Assembly: GCF_002266465.3 (NCBI RefSeq)
Contig: NZ_CP029427.2
Location: forward strand, 310,001 to 374,000
Source: Bradyrhizobium symbiodeficiens
Lineage (GTDB): Bacteria > Pseudomonadota > Alphaproteobacteria > Rhizobiales > Xanthobacteraceae
Direction: 5' to 3'
DNA length: 64,000 nucleotides
Positions 37,188-47,951 of the stretch are shown one piece after another. Every line of letters starts with the position of its first letter. The first letter of the stretch is position 1. The translations under genes and the position numbers were made by a program. A model generated the notes under the pieces. It was given only the letters and a program-made list of their open reading frames with translations, was not told where the DNA came from and did no database searches.

Positions 37188-37224
37188 ACCTCTTACGACG
37201 CTTCCATGCGATTGCCCCAGGCAG

Positions 37225-38010
37225 CTACGCGAACCTCTCCGACGCCCAGGCATACAGGCTGCCCGGTATCGGCTTCTCGCCGCCGCGGCCCTTGGGCGAG
37301 ATGTGCAGGCCGATGATCTCGGGGTTGGTGACGAGGCCGAGATAGCTCGAGGGATCGAAGAACAGTTTTGGCTCGGCATGCACCGCGTAGAACGATTGCT
37401 TCGGCAGCGCGCAGGCGAGTTCGCCGGTGCGGCGCGCGAGTGCGGTGAGGGCCGCGGGCCCGAAGATCGCGACGCGGATATCCGCAAGACGGCTCGAGCC
37501 GCCGCGCAGACGGCGCATCATGAAGGTGATGCGATGGCGGACCGACAGCCAGTTCGGCGTCAGCTCCTCCTGCTCCATCAGTTCCTCGAAGGCAGCGACG
37601 ATGCCGTGCCCAGGCGGCAGGTAGATCACGGAATTGCCGAGCTGGCGCGGCCGTTCCCAGGCAAAGTAGGGCTTCGCCGGATCGATCTCGACGGGTTTGA
37701 GCAGCAGCACGTCGGCGTCGAGCCAGAGGCCGAGGCCTTTCGCCATCAGCTTCATGCGGAAGAAATCGCTGAACTGCAGCGTGGTCCAGTCGCGCCAGCT
37801 TCCATCCGCTTGCGGCGGCCGCAAGCGCTCCGAGAACGCGTGCGGCAGGATCGCTTCGGCGTCCGCGTTGGCGATGCCGGCGGGCAGGCCGGGAATGGTG
37901 TCGAAGCTGTAGACCGTAACCTTGTGACCGGCCGCCAGCTGCGAGCGCAGACAGGTCTGGCGCAGCGCATCCATCGGGCCGTGCCAGAAGGTGACGATCT
38001 CGGGCAGCAT
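37225..38010 (-). CDS. glycosyltransferase (GT32-like DXD sugar-binding)
   Basis: 261 residues beginning MLPEIVTFWHGPMDALRQTC. The DXD motif occurs in LGLWLDADVLLLKPVE, preceded by the QFSDFFRMKLMAKGLGLW segment seen in GT32/capsular sugar transferases. The C-terminus has RGGEKPIPGSLYAW. It probably transfers a sugar to a surface polysaccharide. It has no membrane helix and no pathway neighbours. Confidence 0.8.
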   Translation of the reverse strand: MLPEIVTFWHGPMDALRQTCLRSQLAAGHKVTVYSFDTIPGLPAGIANADAEAILPHAFSERLRPPQADGSWRDWTTLQFSDFFRMKLMAKGLGLWLDADVLLLKPVEIDPAKPYFAWERPRQLGNSVIYLPPGHGIVAAFEELMEQEELTPNWLSVRHRITFMMRRLRGGSSRLADIRVAIFGPAALTALARRTGELACALPKQSFYAVHAEPKLFFDPSSYLGLVTNPEIIGLHISPKGRGGEKPIPGSLYAWASERFA

Positions 38011-38043
38011 ATGCGGAAGCTATAATATTCAGAGCAAAGAAAA

Positions 38044-38070
38044 AGCCCCGGCGCCGACAGCACCGGGGCT
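38044..38070 (-). terminator. Rho-independent terminator of leuD
   Basis: AGCCCCGG (38044-38051) pairs with CCGGGGCT (38063-38070). On the minus strand the stem is followed by TTTTTCTTTGC. It lies 18 bases after the leuD stop. Confidence 0.9.
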
Positions 38071-38087
38071 CGAATGAAGACGCGAGC

Positions 38088-38693
38088 TCAGGCCCAGGCG
38101 CGTTCGCGCTTGAGCTTGTCCTCATAGGTGTCGATCGAGGACTTCTTCTCCATGGTGAGACCGATGTCGTCGAGGCCGTTGATCAGGCAGTGCTTGCGGA
38201 ACGGATCGATCTCGAACTTGACCTTGCCGCCGTCGGGGCCGCGGATCTCCTGGTTCGGCAGGTCGATCGTCAGCGTCGCGTTGGCGCCGCGCTCGGCGTC
38301 GTCGAACAGCTTGTCGAGGTCTTCCTGGCTGACACGGATCGGCAGAATGCCGTTCTTGAAGCAGTTGTTGTAGAAGATGTCGCCGAACGAGGTCGAGATC
38401 ACGCAGCGGATGCCGAAGTCGAGCAGCGCCCAGGGCGCGTGCTCGCGGCTCGAGCCGCAGCCGAAATTGTCGCCGGCCACCAGCACCTTCGAATTGCGAT
38501 AGGCGGGCTGGTTCAGCACGAAATCCGGGTTCTCGCTGCCGTCGTCCTTGTAGCGCTGCTCGGAGAAGAGCCCCTTGCCAAGGCCGGTGCGCTTGATCGT
38601 CTTGAGGTACTGCTTCGGAATGATCATGTCGGTGTCGACATTGATGATCTTCAGCGGCGCCGCGACGCCTTCCAGCGTGGTGAACTTGTCCAT
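38088..38693 (-). CDS. leuD: 3-isopropylmalate dehydratase small subunit
   Basis: 201 residues. With LeuC it isomerises 2- to 3-isopropylmalate. [34 protein letters not shown] and [17 protein letters not shown] are LeuD hallmarks (swivel domain and substrate-binding SSREH loop). It lies on the same strand as leuC, 2.3 kb away, with small genes between, and ends at its own terminator. Confidence 0.97.
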   Translation of the reverse strand: MDKFTTLEGVAAPLKIINVDTDMIIPKQYLKTIKRTGLGKGLFSEQRYKDDGSENPDFVLNQPAYRNSKVLVAGDNFGCGSSREHAPWALLDFGIRCVISTSFGDIFYNNCFKNGILPIRVSQEDLDKLFDDAERGANATLTIDLPNQEIRGPDGGKVKFEIDPFRKHCLINGLDDIGLTMEKKSSIDTYEDKLKRERAWA

Positions 38694-38774
38694 GGTTGCG
38701 ATTTCCCGGGTGGTTCTTGGGGAACTTGTATCTATCGCGATCGGGGCCTGAATCCTAGGCCGAATTCGGCAGAT

Positions 38775-39173
38775 CTACTCTGCCTGAGCCTCAATCGCTT
38801 CCATATCGTCGTCGGACAGGCCGAAATGGTGGCCGATCTCGTGAATCAGGACGTGGCGGACGATGTGGCCGAGGCTCTCGTCGTGCTCGGCCCAGTAATC
38901 CAGGATCGGCCGGCGGTAGAGCCAGACCATGTTGGGCAGCCGCGCCACATCGCCGAAACTCTGCTGCGGCAGGCCGACGCCCTGGAACAGGCCGAGCAGG
39001 TCGAACTCGCTCTCGCACTCCATCTCGTCCATGACCTCCTCGGTCGGGAAGTCGTCGACGCGGAGGATCACGCCCTCGCAGAGAGCGCGAAACTCCGCCG
39101 GCAGGCGATCGAAGATCTCATGCGCCGTCGCTTCCATCTCGGCCAGCGAGGGCGCTTTCAATTCCGTCCACAT
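38775..39173 (-). CDS. metallopeptidase-family (zincin-like) protein
   Basis: 132 residues from the ATG preceded by AAGAGAAA. HVLIHEIGHHFGLSDDDM is an HExxHxxGxxD zincin motif. PNMVWLYRRPILDYW and the acidic MECESEFDLLGLF segment match the small PF06262-type metallopeptidase family. Substrate unknown. It lies 80 bases upstream of leuD on the same strand. Confidence 0.88.
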   Translation of the reverse strand: MWTELKAPSLAEMEATAHEIFDRLPAEFRALCEGVILRVDDFPTEEVMDEMECESEFDLLGLFQGVGLPQQSFGDVARLPNMVWLYRRPILDYWAEHDESLGHIVRHVLIHEIGHHFGLSDDDMEAIEAQAE

Positions 39174-39296
39174 GGGGTTTCTCTTAGCGCGGGTTTCCCG
39201 CTGATGCATCCCGCTTTATAAAGCGCGGCGAGGTTGACGGGCGCCGCCAAAACGGGGAGCGTGGGCCTCGATTGAGGGTTTCGGGTGGGCAATAAA

Positions 39297-39608
39297 ATGC
39301 GAGCAAAAACAGCGCTGACGCTACTGTGCATGGGGTTGTTTTCGCAATTTTGGGGTGGCGCCGAGGCCCAGACGGCGGGGGGCCCCGAGATCCGCCTCGC
39401 CCAGGCGGCCCCGCCTGATGCCCGGCCGCGAAAGCGGCCCCCGCCGCGCTTGCGCGTCACGCCCTATTACAGCCCTGACGGCGTCTATCCGCGCTACAAT
39501 CCGGGCCCCAATGCCGTCCGCGAATGCAACGCGACCTATGTCCAGGAATTTCGGCCGAGCGGCACGGTGATCGTGCCGCGTGTGAGCTGCTTTTGGCGCC
39601 CCGGTTAG
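39297..39608 (+). CDS. small secreted hypothetical protein
   Basis: 103 residues, beginning MRAKTALTLLCMGLFSQF; an in-frame GTG four codons earlier is an alternative start. A signal peptide ends near GGAEAQ. The mature region is Pro/Arg-rich, and two Cys near the end (VRECNATYVQ, RVSCFWRPG) could form a disulfide. First of three small exported proteins in a row. Function unknown. Confidence 0.78.
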   Translation: MRAKTALTLLCMGLFSQFWGGAEAQTAGGPEIRLAQAAPPDARPRKRPPPRLRVTPYYSPDGVYPRYNPGPNAVRECNATYVQEFRPSGTVIVPRVSCFWRPG

Positions 39609-39655
39609 CGTTGATACGACGCCGGCGCGCAGCACAGGAGCCTCAAGGAGGCGTC

Positions 39656-39910
39656 ATGGCGAAATGGTTTGCATTGGCCGTTGCCATCGCGCTTGCCGCT
39701 AGTCTGCCTCGTGCTTTCGCTGCGCAAAGGGTGACGATTCCAGAGGCCTCGGCCGGCATCGCGGTTTTCGATGTGCGACACGCGCGAACCCGCGGCATGG
39801 TGCGGCCTGTCGTGCGCCGTGATCCACGCTATTACGCACGGCCGGTCTTCTATCGTCCCTATCCCTACGGAGTTCCCGCGCCGTTCGTGTTCGGCTACGG
39901 CCCCTTCTGA
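39656..39910 (+). CDS. small secreted hypothetical protein
   Basis: 84 residues with a perfect AAGGAGG six bases before ATG. Residues 1-22 are a signal peptide (ending RAFAAQ). The mature part is rich in Arg, Tyr and Pro (RRDPRYYARPVFYRPYPYG). No domain recognised. It is 47 bases after the previous gene, so it may be co-transcribed. Confidence 0.75.
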   Translation: MAKWFALAVAIALAASLPRAFAAQRVTIPEASAGIAVFDVRHARTRGMVRPVVRRDPRYYARPVFYRPYPYGVPAPFVFGYGPF

Positions 39911-40057
39911 TGACGTCGCAGCGCGACGCCGTTCATTCATGAGGCATTCACGTCGGCGTCCCTAGCGTGCCCTCGGGTGCGACTGCAAATGAACAGGGAT
40001 GACGCGTGCCGGGAACGAGCATCGCCACTCCGCTGTCCAATATCCAGGGAGAAGTCC

Positions 40058-40627
40058 ATGCTGAAGAGTTTGGGTCTCAGGGCAGGCCCGGTGCACCTGC
40101 TCGGGATTGCGGCCGCCGCGACGCTGATGCTATCGGCCGGAACCGCGCGTCGTGCCGAAGCGCTGAGCTTGATCAATCCGGCGTCGTCACAAGCGGCCAA
40201 GGGCGCGAGTGAGGCTGCGAGCGACGGCCTCGTCACCCAGGTTCGCCACGGCGGCGGTGGTCATGGCGGCGGACATTTTCACGGCGGCGGCTTCCGCGGT
40301 GGCGGCGGACACGTCGGCGGTTTTCGCGGCGGTGGATTCCATGGCGGCCATATCGGCGGCTTCCGCGCCGCGCCGGCCTTCCACGGCGGCGGCTATCGCT
40401 ACGGCGGGCTTCACCGCTATGGTGGCGTTCACCGCTACGGCGGATTCCATCGCTACGGGATCTATCGGCCTCATTACGGCCACCGCCACTTCCACCGGCG
40501 CTATTATTACGGCGGCTATTATCCCGCTTACCATCACGCGCGCCGCTGCCGGGTGATCTGGACCTATTACGGCCCGCGCCGCATCTGCCGCTGGCATCGC
40601 TGGCACCATCCGTACAGGTACTATTGA
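40058..40627 (+). CDS. secreted glycine/histidine/tyrosine-rich protein
   Basis: 189 residues; GGGAGAAG precedes the ATG. Signal peptide to about residue 35. Then a HGGG-, GGFRGGG- and HRYGG-type repeat region (about 65-160) very rich in Gly, His, Tyr and Arg, ending with CRVIWTYYGPRRICRWHRW with two Cys. His density suggests metal binding; this is inference from composition. A strong terminator follows. Confidence 0.78.
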   Translation: MLKSLGLRAGPVHLLGIAAAATLMLSAGTARRAEALSLINPASSQAAKGASEAASDGLVTQVRHGGGGHGGGHFHGGGFRGGGGHVGGFRGGGFHGGHIGGFRAAPAFHGGGYRYGGLHRYGGVHRYGGFHRYGIYRPHYGHRHFHRRYYYGGYYPAYHHARRCRVIWTYYGPRRICRWHRWHHPYRYY

Positions 40628-40643
40628 TAGGCACGATGAAAGT

Positions 40644-40672
40644 ACAAAGGGCGCCTCAGCGGCGCCCTTTGT
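40644..40672. terminator. bidirectional Rho-independent terminator
   Basis: ACAAAGGGCGCC (40644-40655) pairs perfectly with GGCGCCCTTTGT (40661-40672), loop TCAGC, between convergent small genes. Confidence 0.92.
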
Positions 40673-40683
40673 CTATCCGGCGA

Positions 40684-40893
40684 CTAAAGCCAATCCTTCA
40701 GCTTCCACGACAAAGCTTTCCACGGCATCAAATTCTCGACCTTCCACTGCTTGAACATCGCGGGCGGCCAGCGGCTGAGCTTCGAGGTCTCCTCGACCTC
40801 CGGCTTGGCGACGATGCGCAATCGTGGCGCGCGCCGGCGGTGCTGCCGCGTGGCTTCACCGATCAGGTCGACATATTCGGGCTTGTTGGCCAT
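40684..40893 (-). CDS. small basic hypothetical protein
   Basis: 69 residues, MANKPEYVDLIGEATRQHRR..., lysine/arginine- and tryptophan-rich with no hydrophobic segment. It lies 95 bases downstream of leuC on the same strand and ends next to the terminator at 40644. I do not recognise a family. The regular composition and position support a real gene, but evidence is limited. Confidence 0.6.
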   Translation of the reverse strand: MANKPEYVDLIGEATRQHRRRAPRLRIVAKPEVEETSKLSRWPPAMFKQWKVENLMPWKALSWKLKDWL

Positions 40894-40988
40894 TGGCGCG
40901 CGTCCTCGCGAAAACCTCGCGAGGACGAGAGTGTCGGGCGATCGTTTAACGGCGGTTTTCCGCGATCGCTACAATTGCAAGGATCGGC

Positions 40989-42395
<1,407 letters not shown>

Positions 42396-42592
42396 GAGCT
42401 TGAGCTCCGAAAGAATGTTGAGTCAGCGGATAGGCGCGCGCGGCGCGCGGGCAACAAATCGTCAGCGCAGCTTTCAGGCTGCGCGGCTAAGCTCTGACGT
42501 TGCCGAGGTCGCGAAGCGTCCGAAGAACCGGCCAGGCAGCCGCGAACGATCGTCGATGACGATGCGCTGGACGGGGGCGAGGCTGGTCGGAT

Positions 42593-42617
42593 CTGGAAAC
42601 ATTCCAGGAATATATAG
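42593..42617 (-). promoter_or_regulatory. predicted leuC promoter -10 with overlapping dyad
   Basis: On the minus strand CTATAT (42617-42612) resembles an alphaproteobacterial -10 element. The perfect dyad CTGGAA-ACA-TTCCAG (42593-42607) sits where transcription would start, a repressor-like position. No good -35 was found. The leader further down contains a hairpin, CGTCAG/CTGACG outer and CGCAGC/GCTGCG inner arms (about 42460-42499). The rest of 42396-42669 shows nothing else. Confidence 0.4.
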
Positions 42618-42669
42618 CAGGCCGAATTGGAATCGCGAGCGGTTTGACACGCACGGCTGACGCAACAAA

Positions 42670-42696
42670 AAAGCGCGGGGTTTTGCCCCGCGCTTT
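42670..42696 (-). terminator. Rho-independent terminator of rplS
   Basis: AAAGCGCGGGG (42670-42680) pairs with CCCCGCGCTTT (42686-42696). On the minus strand the stem is followed by TTTTGTTG. It lies 27 bases past the rplS stop. Confidence 0.92.
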
Positions 42697-42722
42697 CGAA
42701 AAACACGACTCTGAGCGAGAGC

Positions 42723-43103
42723 TTACTCGTTGACGGCCTTGGCGTGCTCGGTCTTCTCGACGATACGAGCCGACTTGCCGCGCAGCTGGCGCAGGTAATA
42801 GAGCTTGGCGCGACGCACCTTGCCGCGGCGTACCACCTTGATCGAGTCGATCATCGGCGACATCACCGGAAACACGCGCTCGACGCCTTCGCCGTAGGAG
42901 ATCTTGCGGACGGTGAAGCTCTCGTTGAGGCCACCGCCGGAACGGCCGATGCAGACGCCTTCATAGGCCTGCACACGGGTACGGTCGCCTTCGACGACCT
43001 TCACGTTGACGATCACGGTGTCGCCGGGACCGAATTCCGGAATGTCCTTGCCGGCGGACAGCTTGTCGAACTGCTCTTTTTCGAGCTGTTGGATCAGGTT
43101 CAT
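42723..43103 (-). CDS. rplS: 50S ribosomal protein L19
   Basis: 126 residues, [24 protein letters not shown] upstream fixes the start although the frame stays open further 5'. [40 protein letters not shown] and [20 protein letters not shown] are L19 blocks. It sits at the 30S/50S interface. Last gene of the rpsP-rimM-trmD-rplS order. Confidence 0.97.
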   Translation of the reverse strand: MNLIQQLEKEQFDKLSAGKDIPEFGPGDTVIVNVKVVEGDRTRVQAYEGVCIGRSGGGLNESFTVRKISYGEGVERVFPVMSPMIDSIKVVRRGKVRRAKLYYLRQLRGKSARIVEKTEHAKAVNE

Positions 43104-43213
43104 GGGGTAATCTCCATCGGCGCGCCCAGCCGCGAGACACGGGGGCTGCGCGAAATTCGTTGATCCAGCTATTGCGGATGTGGCCGCTCCTATAAGGCAA
43201 GCCGGAGCGTTTG

Positions 43214-43969
43214 TCACCCGTCTGTCTTGTTTTTTGGCGTTTTTTGGCGTCCGGTCCGATTCGGGGCCTTTGCCGGGATTCGGGCCCACAAATCGGGCCG
43301 CCGGGCTGCCGTCAGCGCCTCGGATTGCACCCGCCGCCAAGCCGCGACCTTGGCGTGGTCGCCCGAGGTCAGGACCTCCGGGATCGCCGCCCCCTCGAAC
43401 AGCTGCGGGCGGGTGTATTGGGGGTATTCGAGCAGGCCGTCAGAGAAGCTTTCCTCGGTTCCAGAGGCTTCCTTGCCCATCACCCCCGGCAACAGCCGTA
43501 CGCAGGCGTCGATCAGGGCCAGGGCTGCGATTTCGCCCCCGGACAGCACGTAATCGCCGATCGAGACCTCCTCGAGGCCCCGAGCGTCGATCACCCGCTG
43601 GTCGATCCCCTCGAACCGGCCGCAGACGATCAGGGGGCCTGGGCCCTGGGCGAGCTCTGTGACGCGAGCCTGGGTCAATGGCCGACCCCGGGGGCTCATC
43701 AGCAGCCGCGGCCGCTCAGGGGCGATCTCGGCGGCATCGATGGCCGCCGCCAGAACATCCGCCCGCAGCACCATGCCCGGTCCGCCGCCGGCCGGAGTGT
43801 CGTCGACGCTGCGATGGCGGTCGGTAGCGGACGCCCTGATGTCCCGCGCCTCGATCTCCCAGAGCCCGGACGCCAGCGCCCGGCCGGCCAGGCTCACGCC
43901 GAGCGGCCCCGGAAACATCTCCGGAAACAGCGTCAGCACGGTCGCGCGCCAGGGTGAGGGATTGGTCAT
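43214..43969 (-). CDS. trmD: tRNA (guanine37-N1)-methyltransferase
   Basis: 251 residues from the ATG; a GTG eight codons earlier is possible. TrmD forms m1G37 in tRNAs to prevent frameshifting. [41 protein letters not shown] and [13 protein letters not shown] form the trefoil-knot SAM site, and LEYPQYTRP follows. Normal length with a short basic C-terminal tail. Confidence 0.96.
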   Translation of the reverse strand: MTNPSPWRATVLTLFPEMFPGPLGVSLAGRALASGLWEIEARDIRASATDRHRSVDDTPAGGGPGMVLRADVLAAAIDAAEIAPERPRLLMSPRGRPLTQARVTELAQGPGPLIVCGRFEGIDQRVIDARGLEEVSIGDYVLSGGEIAALALIDACVRLLPGVMGKEASGTEESFSDGLLEYPQYTRPQLFEGAAIPEVLTSGDHAKVAAWRRVQSEALTAARRPDLWARIPAKAPNRTGRQKTPKNKTDG

Positions 43970-44002
43970 TGCAGCCAGCTTAGCCAAAACCACGGCCTGT
44001 GG

Positions 44003-44578
44003 TTATGGATCCCCGCGCCCGTGCGCTTTGCGCACTAGGCGGGGACGACTCTCGGAGGGAACTTCGCCACGATCCTCGCCCTCGATCTCCTGCGGCAGCG
44101 CGATCACGACGCGACCGCCCTTGAGATCGACCTCCGGCACCACCGCGTTGGTAAACGGCAGCAGCAGCGTCGTGCCTTTGGGCGGCGCGATCTCGATGAT
44201 GTCGCCGGCGCCGAAATTATGGATCGCGAGCACGCGGCCGAGCGCGTCGCCGTCCGTGGTGACGGCGGCGAGCCCGATCAGATCGGTGTGGTAATATTCG
44301 TCGTCGTCAGTTGCGGGCAGTTTTTCGCGCGCGACGTAGAGCTCGATGCCGTTGAGGCGCTCGGCCTCCTCGCGGGTCGTGACGCCCTTGAACGTCGCGA
44401 CCAGATGATCCCTGGCCTCGCGCGCCGTTGCGACCTCGAACTGGCGCTTGCCGTCCTTGGACAGCAGCGGACCGTACCGCTTCACGGCAAAGGGATCTTC
44501 GGTGAAGGTCCACAATTTGACCGCACCGCGCACACCATGCGCGGCGCCGATCCGCGCGACGCAGACCAGCGCCGACAT
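44003..44578 (-). CDS. rimM: 16S rRNA-processing protein RimM
   Basis: 191 residues. [20 protein letters not shown] opens the N-terminal beta-barrel, [20 protein letters not shown] is typical, and the C-terminal PRC-barrel has [15 protein letters not shown] and [15 protein letters not shown]. It assists 30S maturation by binding S19. It starts nine bases after rpsP, indicating co-transcription. Confidence 0.96.
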   Translation of the reverse strand: MSALVCVARIGAAHGVRGAVKLWTFTEDPFAVKRYGPLLSKDGKRQFEVATAREARDHLVATFKGVTTREEAERLNGIELYVAREKLPATDDDEYYHTDLIGLAAVTTDGDALGRVLAIHNFGAGDIIEIAPPKGTTLLLPFTNAVVPEVDLKGGRVVIALPQEIEGEDRGEVPSESRPRLVRKAHGRGDP

Positions 44579-44587
44579 GATCTGGCC

Positions 44588-44920
44588 TTAACCCTTCGCG
44601 GCGGCTTCAGCCTGCGCCTTGCGCTCCTTGCGCGGCACGGCCTTCTCGGGGTTGTTGCGCGCTTCGCGCTTCTTGACGCCGGCGGCATCGAGGAAACGCG
44701 ACACGCGGTCGGACGGCTGCGCGCCCTTGGCGAGCCAGGCCTTCACCTTGTCCATATCCAGCTTCAGTCGGGTCTCGTTGTCCTTCGGCAGCAGCGGGTT
44801 GAAATAGCCGAGACGCTCGATGAAGCGGCCATCGCGGGGAAAGCGCGAATCGGCGACGACGACGTGATAGACGGGACGCTTCTTGGTGCCTGCGCGGGCG
44901 AGGCGGATGACGACGGACAT
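44588..44920 (-). CDS. rpsP: 30S ribosomal protein S16
   Basis: 110 residues, perfect AAGGAG before the start. [40 protein letters not shown] and [18 protein letters not shown] are the S16 core. The C-terminal Lys/Ala/Glu extension (about residues 80-110) is a usual alphaproteobacterial feature. Confidence 0.97.
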   Translation of the reverse strand: MSVVIRLARAGTKKRPVYHVVVADSRFPRDGRFIERLGYFNPLLPKDNETRLKLDMDKVKAWLAKGAQPSDRVSRFLDAAGVKKREARNNPEKAVPRKERKAQAEAAAKG

Positions 44921-45005
44921 TTAGTTCTCCTTCAAAGTACGCTTTGTTCGGTTGATTGGTATTTTCGCGGCGCGCGGGGCACTTGCGACCCGTGCGACGA
45001 ATTCC

Positions 45006-46550
45006 TCATTTCTTCTTGCCCGGGAAACCGCCGAGGCCCGGCAGCATCGGCTTGCCGCTCAGCCCGGTGAGTCCCGGAACGTTCGGCAGGCCCTGGCGTA
45101 GCCCGGCCGGCAAATCCTTCGGCAGATTCGGAAGGCCACCGCCGCCGCTCTGCATCTTTTCCTGCAGCGCCTTCATCTCTTCCGGCGAGGGCGGCTTCAT
45201 GCCGCCGCCAAAGCCCATCGCCTGTGCGATGCCGGCGAGCGGGCCACGCTTGCCCGAGCCCATCGCCTTCATCACGTCGGCCATGTTCCGGTGCATCTTC
45301 AGCAGCTTGTTGACCTGCTCGACGCTCTGGCCGGAACCCGCGGCGATACGTTTCTTGCGGCTGGCCTTGAGCAGATCGGGATGACGGCGCTCGTCGCGCG
45401 TCATGGAATCGATCACCGCGACCTGGCGCTTCAGGATCTTGTCGTCGATGCCGGCGGCTGCGATCTGGTTCTTCATCTTGGAGATGCCGGGCATCATGCC
45501 CATCAGCCCGCTGATGCCGCCCATGCTGGCCATCTGCAGCAATTGCTCGCGCATGTCGTTGAGGTCGAACTGACCCTTGCGCATGCGCTCGGCGGTGCGC
45601 GCGGCCTTCTCGGCGTCGATATTGGCGGCGGCGCGCTCGACCAGCGAGACCACGTCGCCCATGCCGAGGATGCGGCCGGCGATACGGTCGGGATGGAAAT
45701 CTTCCAGTGCGTCGGTCTTTTCACCGGTGCCGAGCAGCTTGATCGGCTTGCCGGTGACCGCGCGCATCGACAGCGCAGCACCGCCGCGGCCGTCACCGTC
45801 GACGCGGGTCAGCACGATGCCGGTGAGGCCGACGCGCTCGTCGAAGGCGCGCGCGAGGTTCACGGCGTCCTGACCGGTGAGCGAGTCTGCAACCAGCAGC
45901 ACTTCATGCGGATTCGCAGCCGCTTTGATCGCGGCTGCCTCCGCCATCATGTCTTCGTCGAGCGTGGTGCGGCCGGCGGTGTCGAGCAGCACGACGTCGT
46001 AGCCGCCGAGCTTGCCGGCTTCCATCGCGCGCTTGGCGATCTGCGGCGGCTGCTGGCCGGCGACGATCGGCAGCGTCGGAATGTCGAGATCGCGGCCGAG
46101 CACGGCCAGCTGCTCCATTGCCGCCGGACGGTAGACGTCGAGCGAGGCCATCAGCACCTTGCGCTTGTCGCGCTGGACCAGGCGGCGGGCGAGCTTTGCG
46201 GTGGTGGTGGTCTTGCCCGAGCCTTGCAGGCCGACCATCATGATCGGCACCGGCGGCACGGAATTGACGTCGATGGTCTGGCCCTCGGCGCCGAGCGTGT
46301 TGATCAGCTCGTCATGGACGATCTTGACCACCATCTGGCCGGGGGTCACCGACTTGACGACGGTGGCGCCGATCGCCTGCTCGCGGACGCGCTCGGTGAA
46401 GCTGCGGACCACTTCGAGCGCGACGTCGGCTTCCAGCAGCGCGCGGCGCACTTCGCGCATCGCGGCGTCGACGTCCTTTTCGGTCAGCGCACCGCGCCCC
46501 GTCAGACGATCGAGAATGCCACCAAGCCGTTCCGACAGATTGTCGAACAA
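45006..46550 (-). CDS. ffh: signal recognition particle protein (GTPase)
   Basis: 514 residues from a TTG start (AAGGACG about nine bases upstream). N domain, then G domain with GLQGSGKTTTTAKLARRL, LLDTAGRTTLDEDMM and TRVDGDGRGGAAL, and a methionine-rich M domain that ends with Gly/Pro-rich sequence (MGFGGGMKPPSPEEMKAL). It binds SRP RNA and signal sequences and docks with FtsY (also in this window at 53870). It heads the ffh-rpsP-rimM-trmD-rplS block. Confidence 0.97.
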   Translation of the reverse strand: MFDNLSERLGGILDRLTGRGALTEKDVDAAMREVRRALLEADVALEVVRSFTERVREQAIGATVVKSVTPGQMVVKIVHDELINTLGAEGQTIDVNSVPPVPIMMVGLQGSGKTTTTAKLARRLVQRDKRKVLMASLDVYRPAAMEQLAVLGRDLDIPTLPIVAGQQPPQIAKRAMEAGKLGGYDVVLLDTAGRTTLDEDMMAEAAAIKAAANPHEVLLVADSLTGQDAVNLARAFDERVGLTGIVLTRVDGDGRGGAALSMRAVTGKPIKLLGTGEKTDALEDFHPDRIAGRILGMGDVVSLVERAAANIDAEKAARTAERMRKGQFDLNDMREQLLQMASMGGISGLMGMMPGISKMKNQIAAAGIDDKILKRQVAVIDSMTRDERRHPDLLKASRKKRIAAGSGQSVEQVNKLLKMHRNMADVMKAMGSGKRGPLAGIAQAMGFGGGMKPPSPEEMKALQEKMQSGGGGLPNLPKDLPAGLRQGLPNVPGLTGLSGKPMLPGLGGFPGKKK

Positions 46551-46865
46551 TGAAGTCGTCCTTTTCCTGCTCGCCAGAATGGCGATCTTCCAAACACCTT
46601 TACGCCCGAGGGCGCATCGCGCTGTCGGGCGTTGACCTCCGGCCTCCAGGGCCAGTCGGCGGGTCGAAAAGAAAGCCTTTCCGAGAAAGTGGCGGGGTTA
46701 AACGCCGCTCCCGCCCAAAAGTCAAGGAAAGTTAGGGCGCCGGGGCGGCTTTGCCAAGGTAAGGTCCTGAAAACAGGCCTCTTTTGCCGGCTGGTTCTTT
46801 TTCCGTGGGTCCCGCCCATATAGAAGGTGATGACTTACCTTTCCCGCCAGCCCTGAAGCCAGCCT
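46551..46865. other. intergenic region ffh / MBL hydrolase
   Basis: About 315 bases between divergent genes. It should hold both promoters. I see no gene, repeat or clear operator. Confidence 0.5.
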
Positions 46866-47930
46866 GTGCCGGTCACCCGCCGCCGCGTTTTCGGGCTGCT
46901 GGCCGGGGCGGGCGCGCTGGCCGGTATCCCGTCCCTCTGGATGTCCCGCATGAAAACCTATGACGGCCCCGCCTCCGACCATTTCGACGGCCTGAACTTC
47001 TTCGATCCGGACGGCGCGCCGCCGAAATCGCTCCGCGAGGTGCTGCGCTGGCAGCTCGGCGGCAGGCGGCAGCGGGCGAAATGGCCCGACTGGGCGCCCA
47101 GCCCGCATGCCGACACCCCGCCCGCCCGCGTCGATGGCGACAAGGTGCGGCTCTCCTTCGTCGGCCACGCCAGCTGGCTGATCCAGGCCGGGGGCCTCAA
47201 CATCCTGGTCGACCCCGTCTGGTCGGAGCGGGTTTCGCCGGTCAGCTTTGCCGGGCCGAAGCGGCACAATGATCCCGGCATCGTCTTCGAGAAACTGCCG
47301 CAGATCGACGTCGTGCTGGTCTCGCACGGCCATTACGATCATCTCGACATCGCAACGCTGTCGCGGCTCACCAAGAATTTTGCCCCGCGCGTGGTCACCC
47401 CGCTCGGCAACGACGTGACGATGCGCAGCTGGGATTCCACGATCAAGGCGGAAGCGTTCGACTGGCATGATCGCATCGAGCTCGGCGGCGGCATCGCCGT
47501 GCATCTGGTGCCGACGCGGCACTGGACGGCGCGCGGCATGTTCGACCGCAACAAGGCGCTGTGGGCGAGTTTTGTGCTGGAGACCCCTGCGGGGAAAATC
47601 TACGTCGTCTGCGATTCCGGCTACGGCGACGGCCGGCATTTCCGCCGCGTCGCCGAGCGGCACGGCAAGCTGCGCCTCGCCATCCTTCCCATCGGCGCCT
47701 ACGAGCCGCGCTGGTTCATGCGCGACCAGCACATGAATCCGGAAGACGCGGTGAAGGCGCTGGCCGATTGCGGCGCCGAGGCCGCGCTCGGGCATCATCA
47801 CGGCACGTTCCAGCTCACCGACGAAGCGATCGACGCGCCGGCCAAGGCACTGTCGGAAGCGCTCGACGCGGCGGAGATTTCGCAGGAGCGGTTCGTGGCG
47901 ATGAAGCCCGGGCAGGTGGTGGAGATTTAG
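46866..47930 (+). CDS. MBL-fold hydrolase (NAPE-PLD/UlaG-like) with Tat-like N-terminus
   Basis: 354 residues from a GTG. The N-terminus VTRRRVFGLLAGAGALAGIP resembles a Tat signal, suggesting export. The MBL core has SFVGHASWLIQAGGLNILVD, SHGHYDHLDIATL (HxHxDH) and the later YVVCDSGYGDGRHF and ALGHHHGTFQL motifs. NAPE-PLD-like enzymes cleave N-acyl phospholipids, but close relatives have other substrates. A perfect inverted repeat follows. Confidence 0.86.
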   Translation: MPVTRRRVFGLLAGAGALAGIPSLWMSRMKTYDGPASDHFDGLNFFDPDGAPPKSLREVLRWQLGGRRQRAKWPDWAPSPHADTPPARVDGDKVRLSFVGHASWLIQAGGLNILVDPVWSERVSPVSFAGPKRHNDPGIVFEKLPQIDVVLVSHGHYDHLDIATLSRLTKNFAPRVVTPLGNDVTMRSWDSTIKAEAFDWHDRIELGGGIAVHLVPTRHWTARGMFDRNKALWASFVLETPAGKIYVVCDSGYGDGRHFRRVAERHGKLRLAILPIGAYEPRWFMRDQHMNPEDAVKALADCGAEAALGHHHGTFQLTDEAIDAPAKALSEALDAAEISQERFVAMKPGQVVEI

Positions 47931-47951
47931 GGTCTCGCTGCACACGCCGCT

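Noticed and set aside
45291..46553. 420-codon plus-strand ORF antisense to ffh
   Set aside because: Shadow; His/Asp/Arg/Gly-rich composition typical of antisense GC-rich frames.
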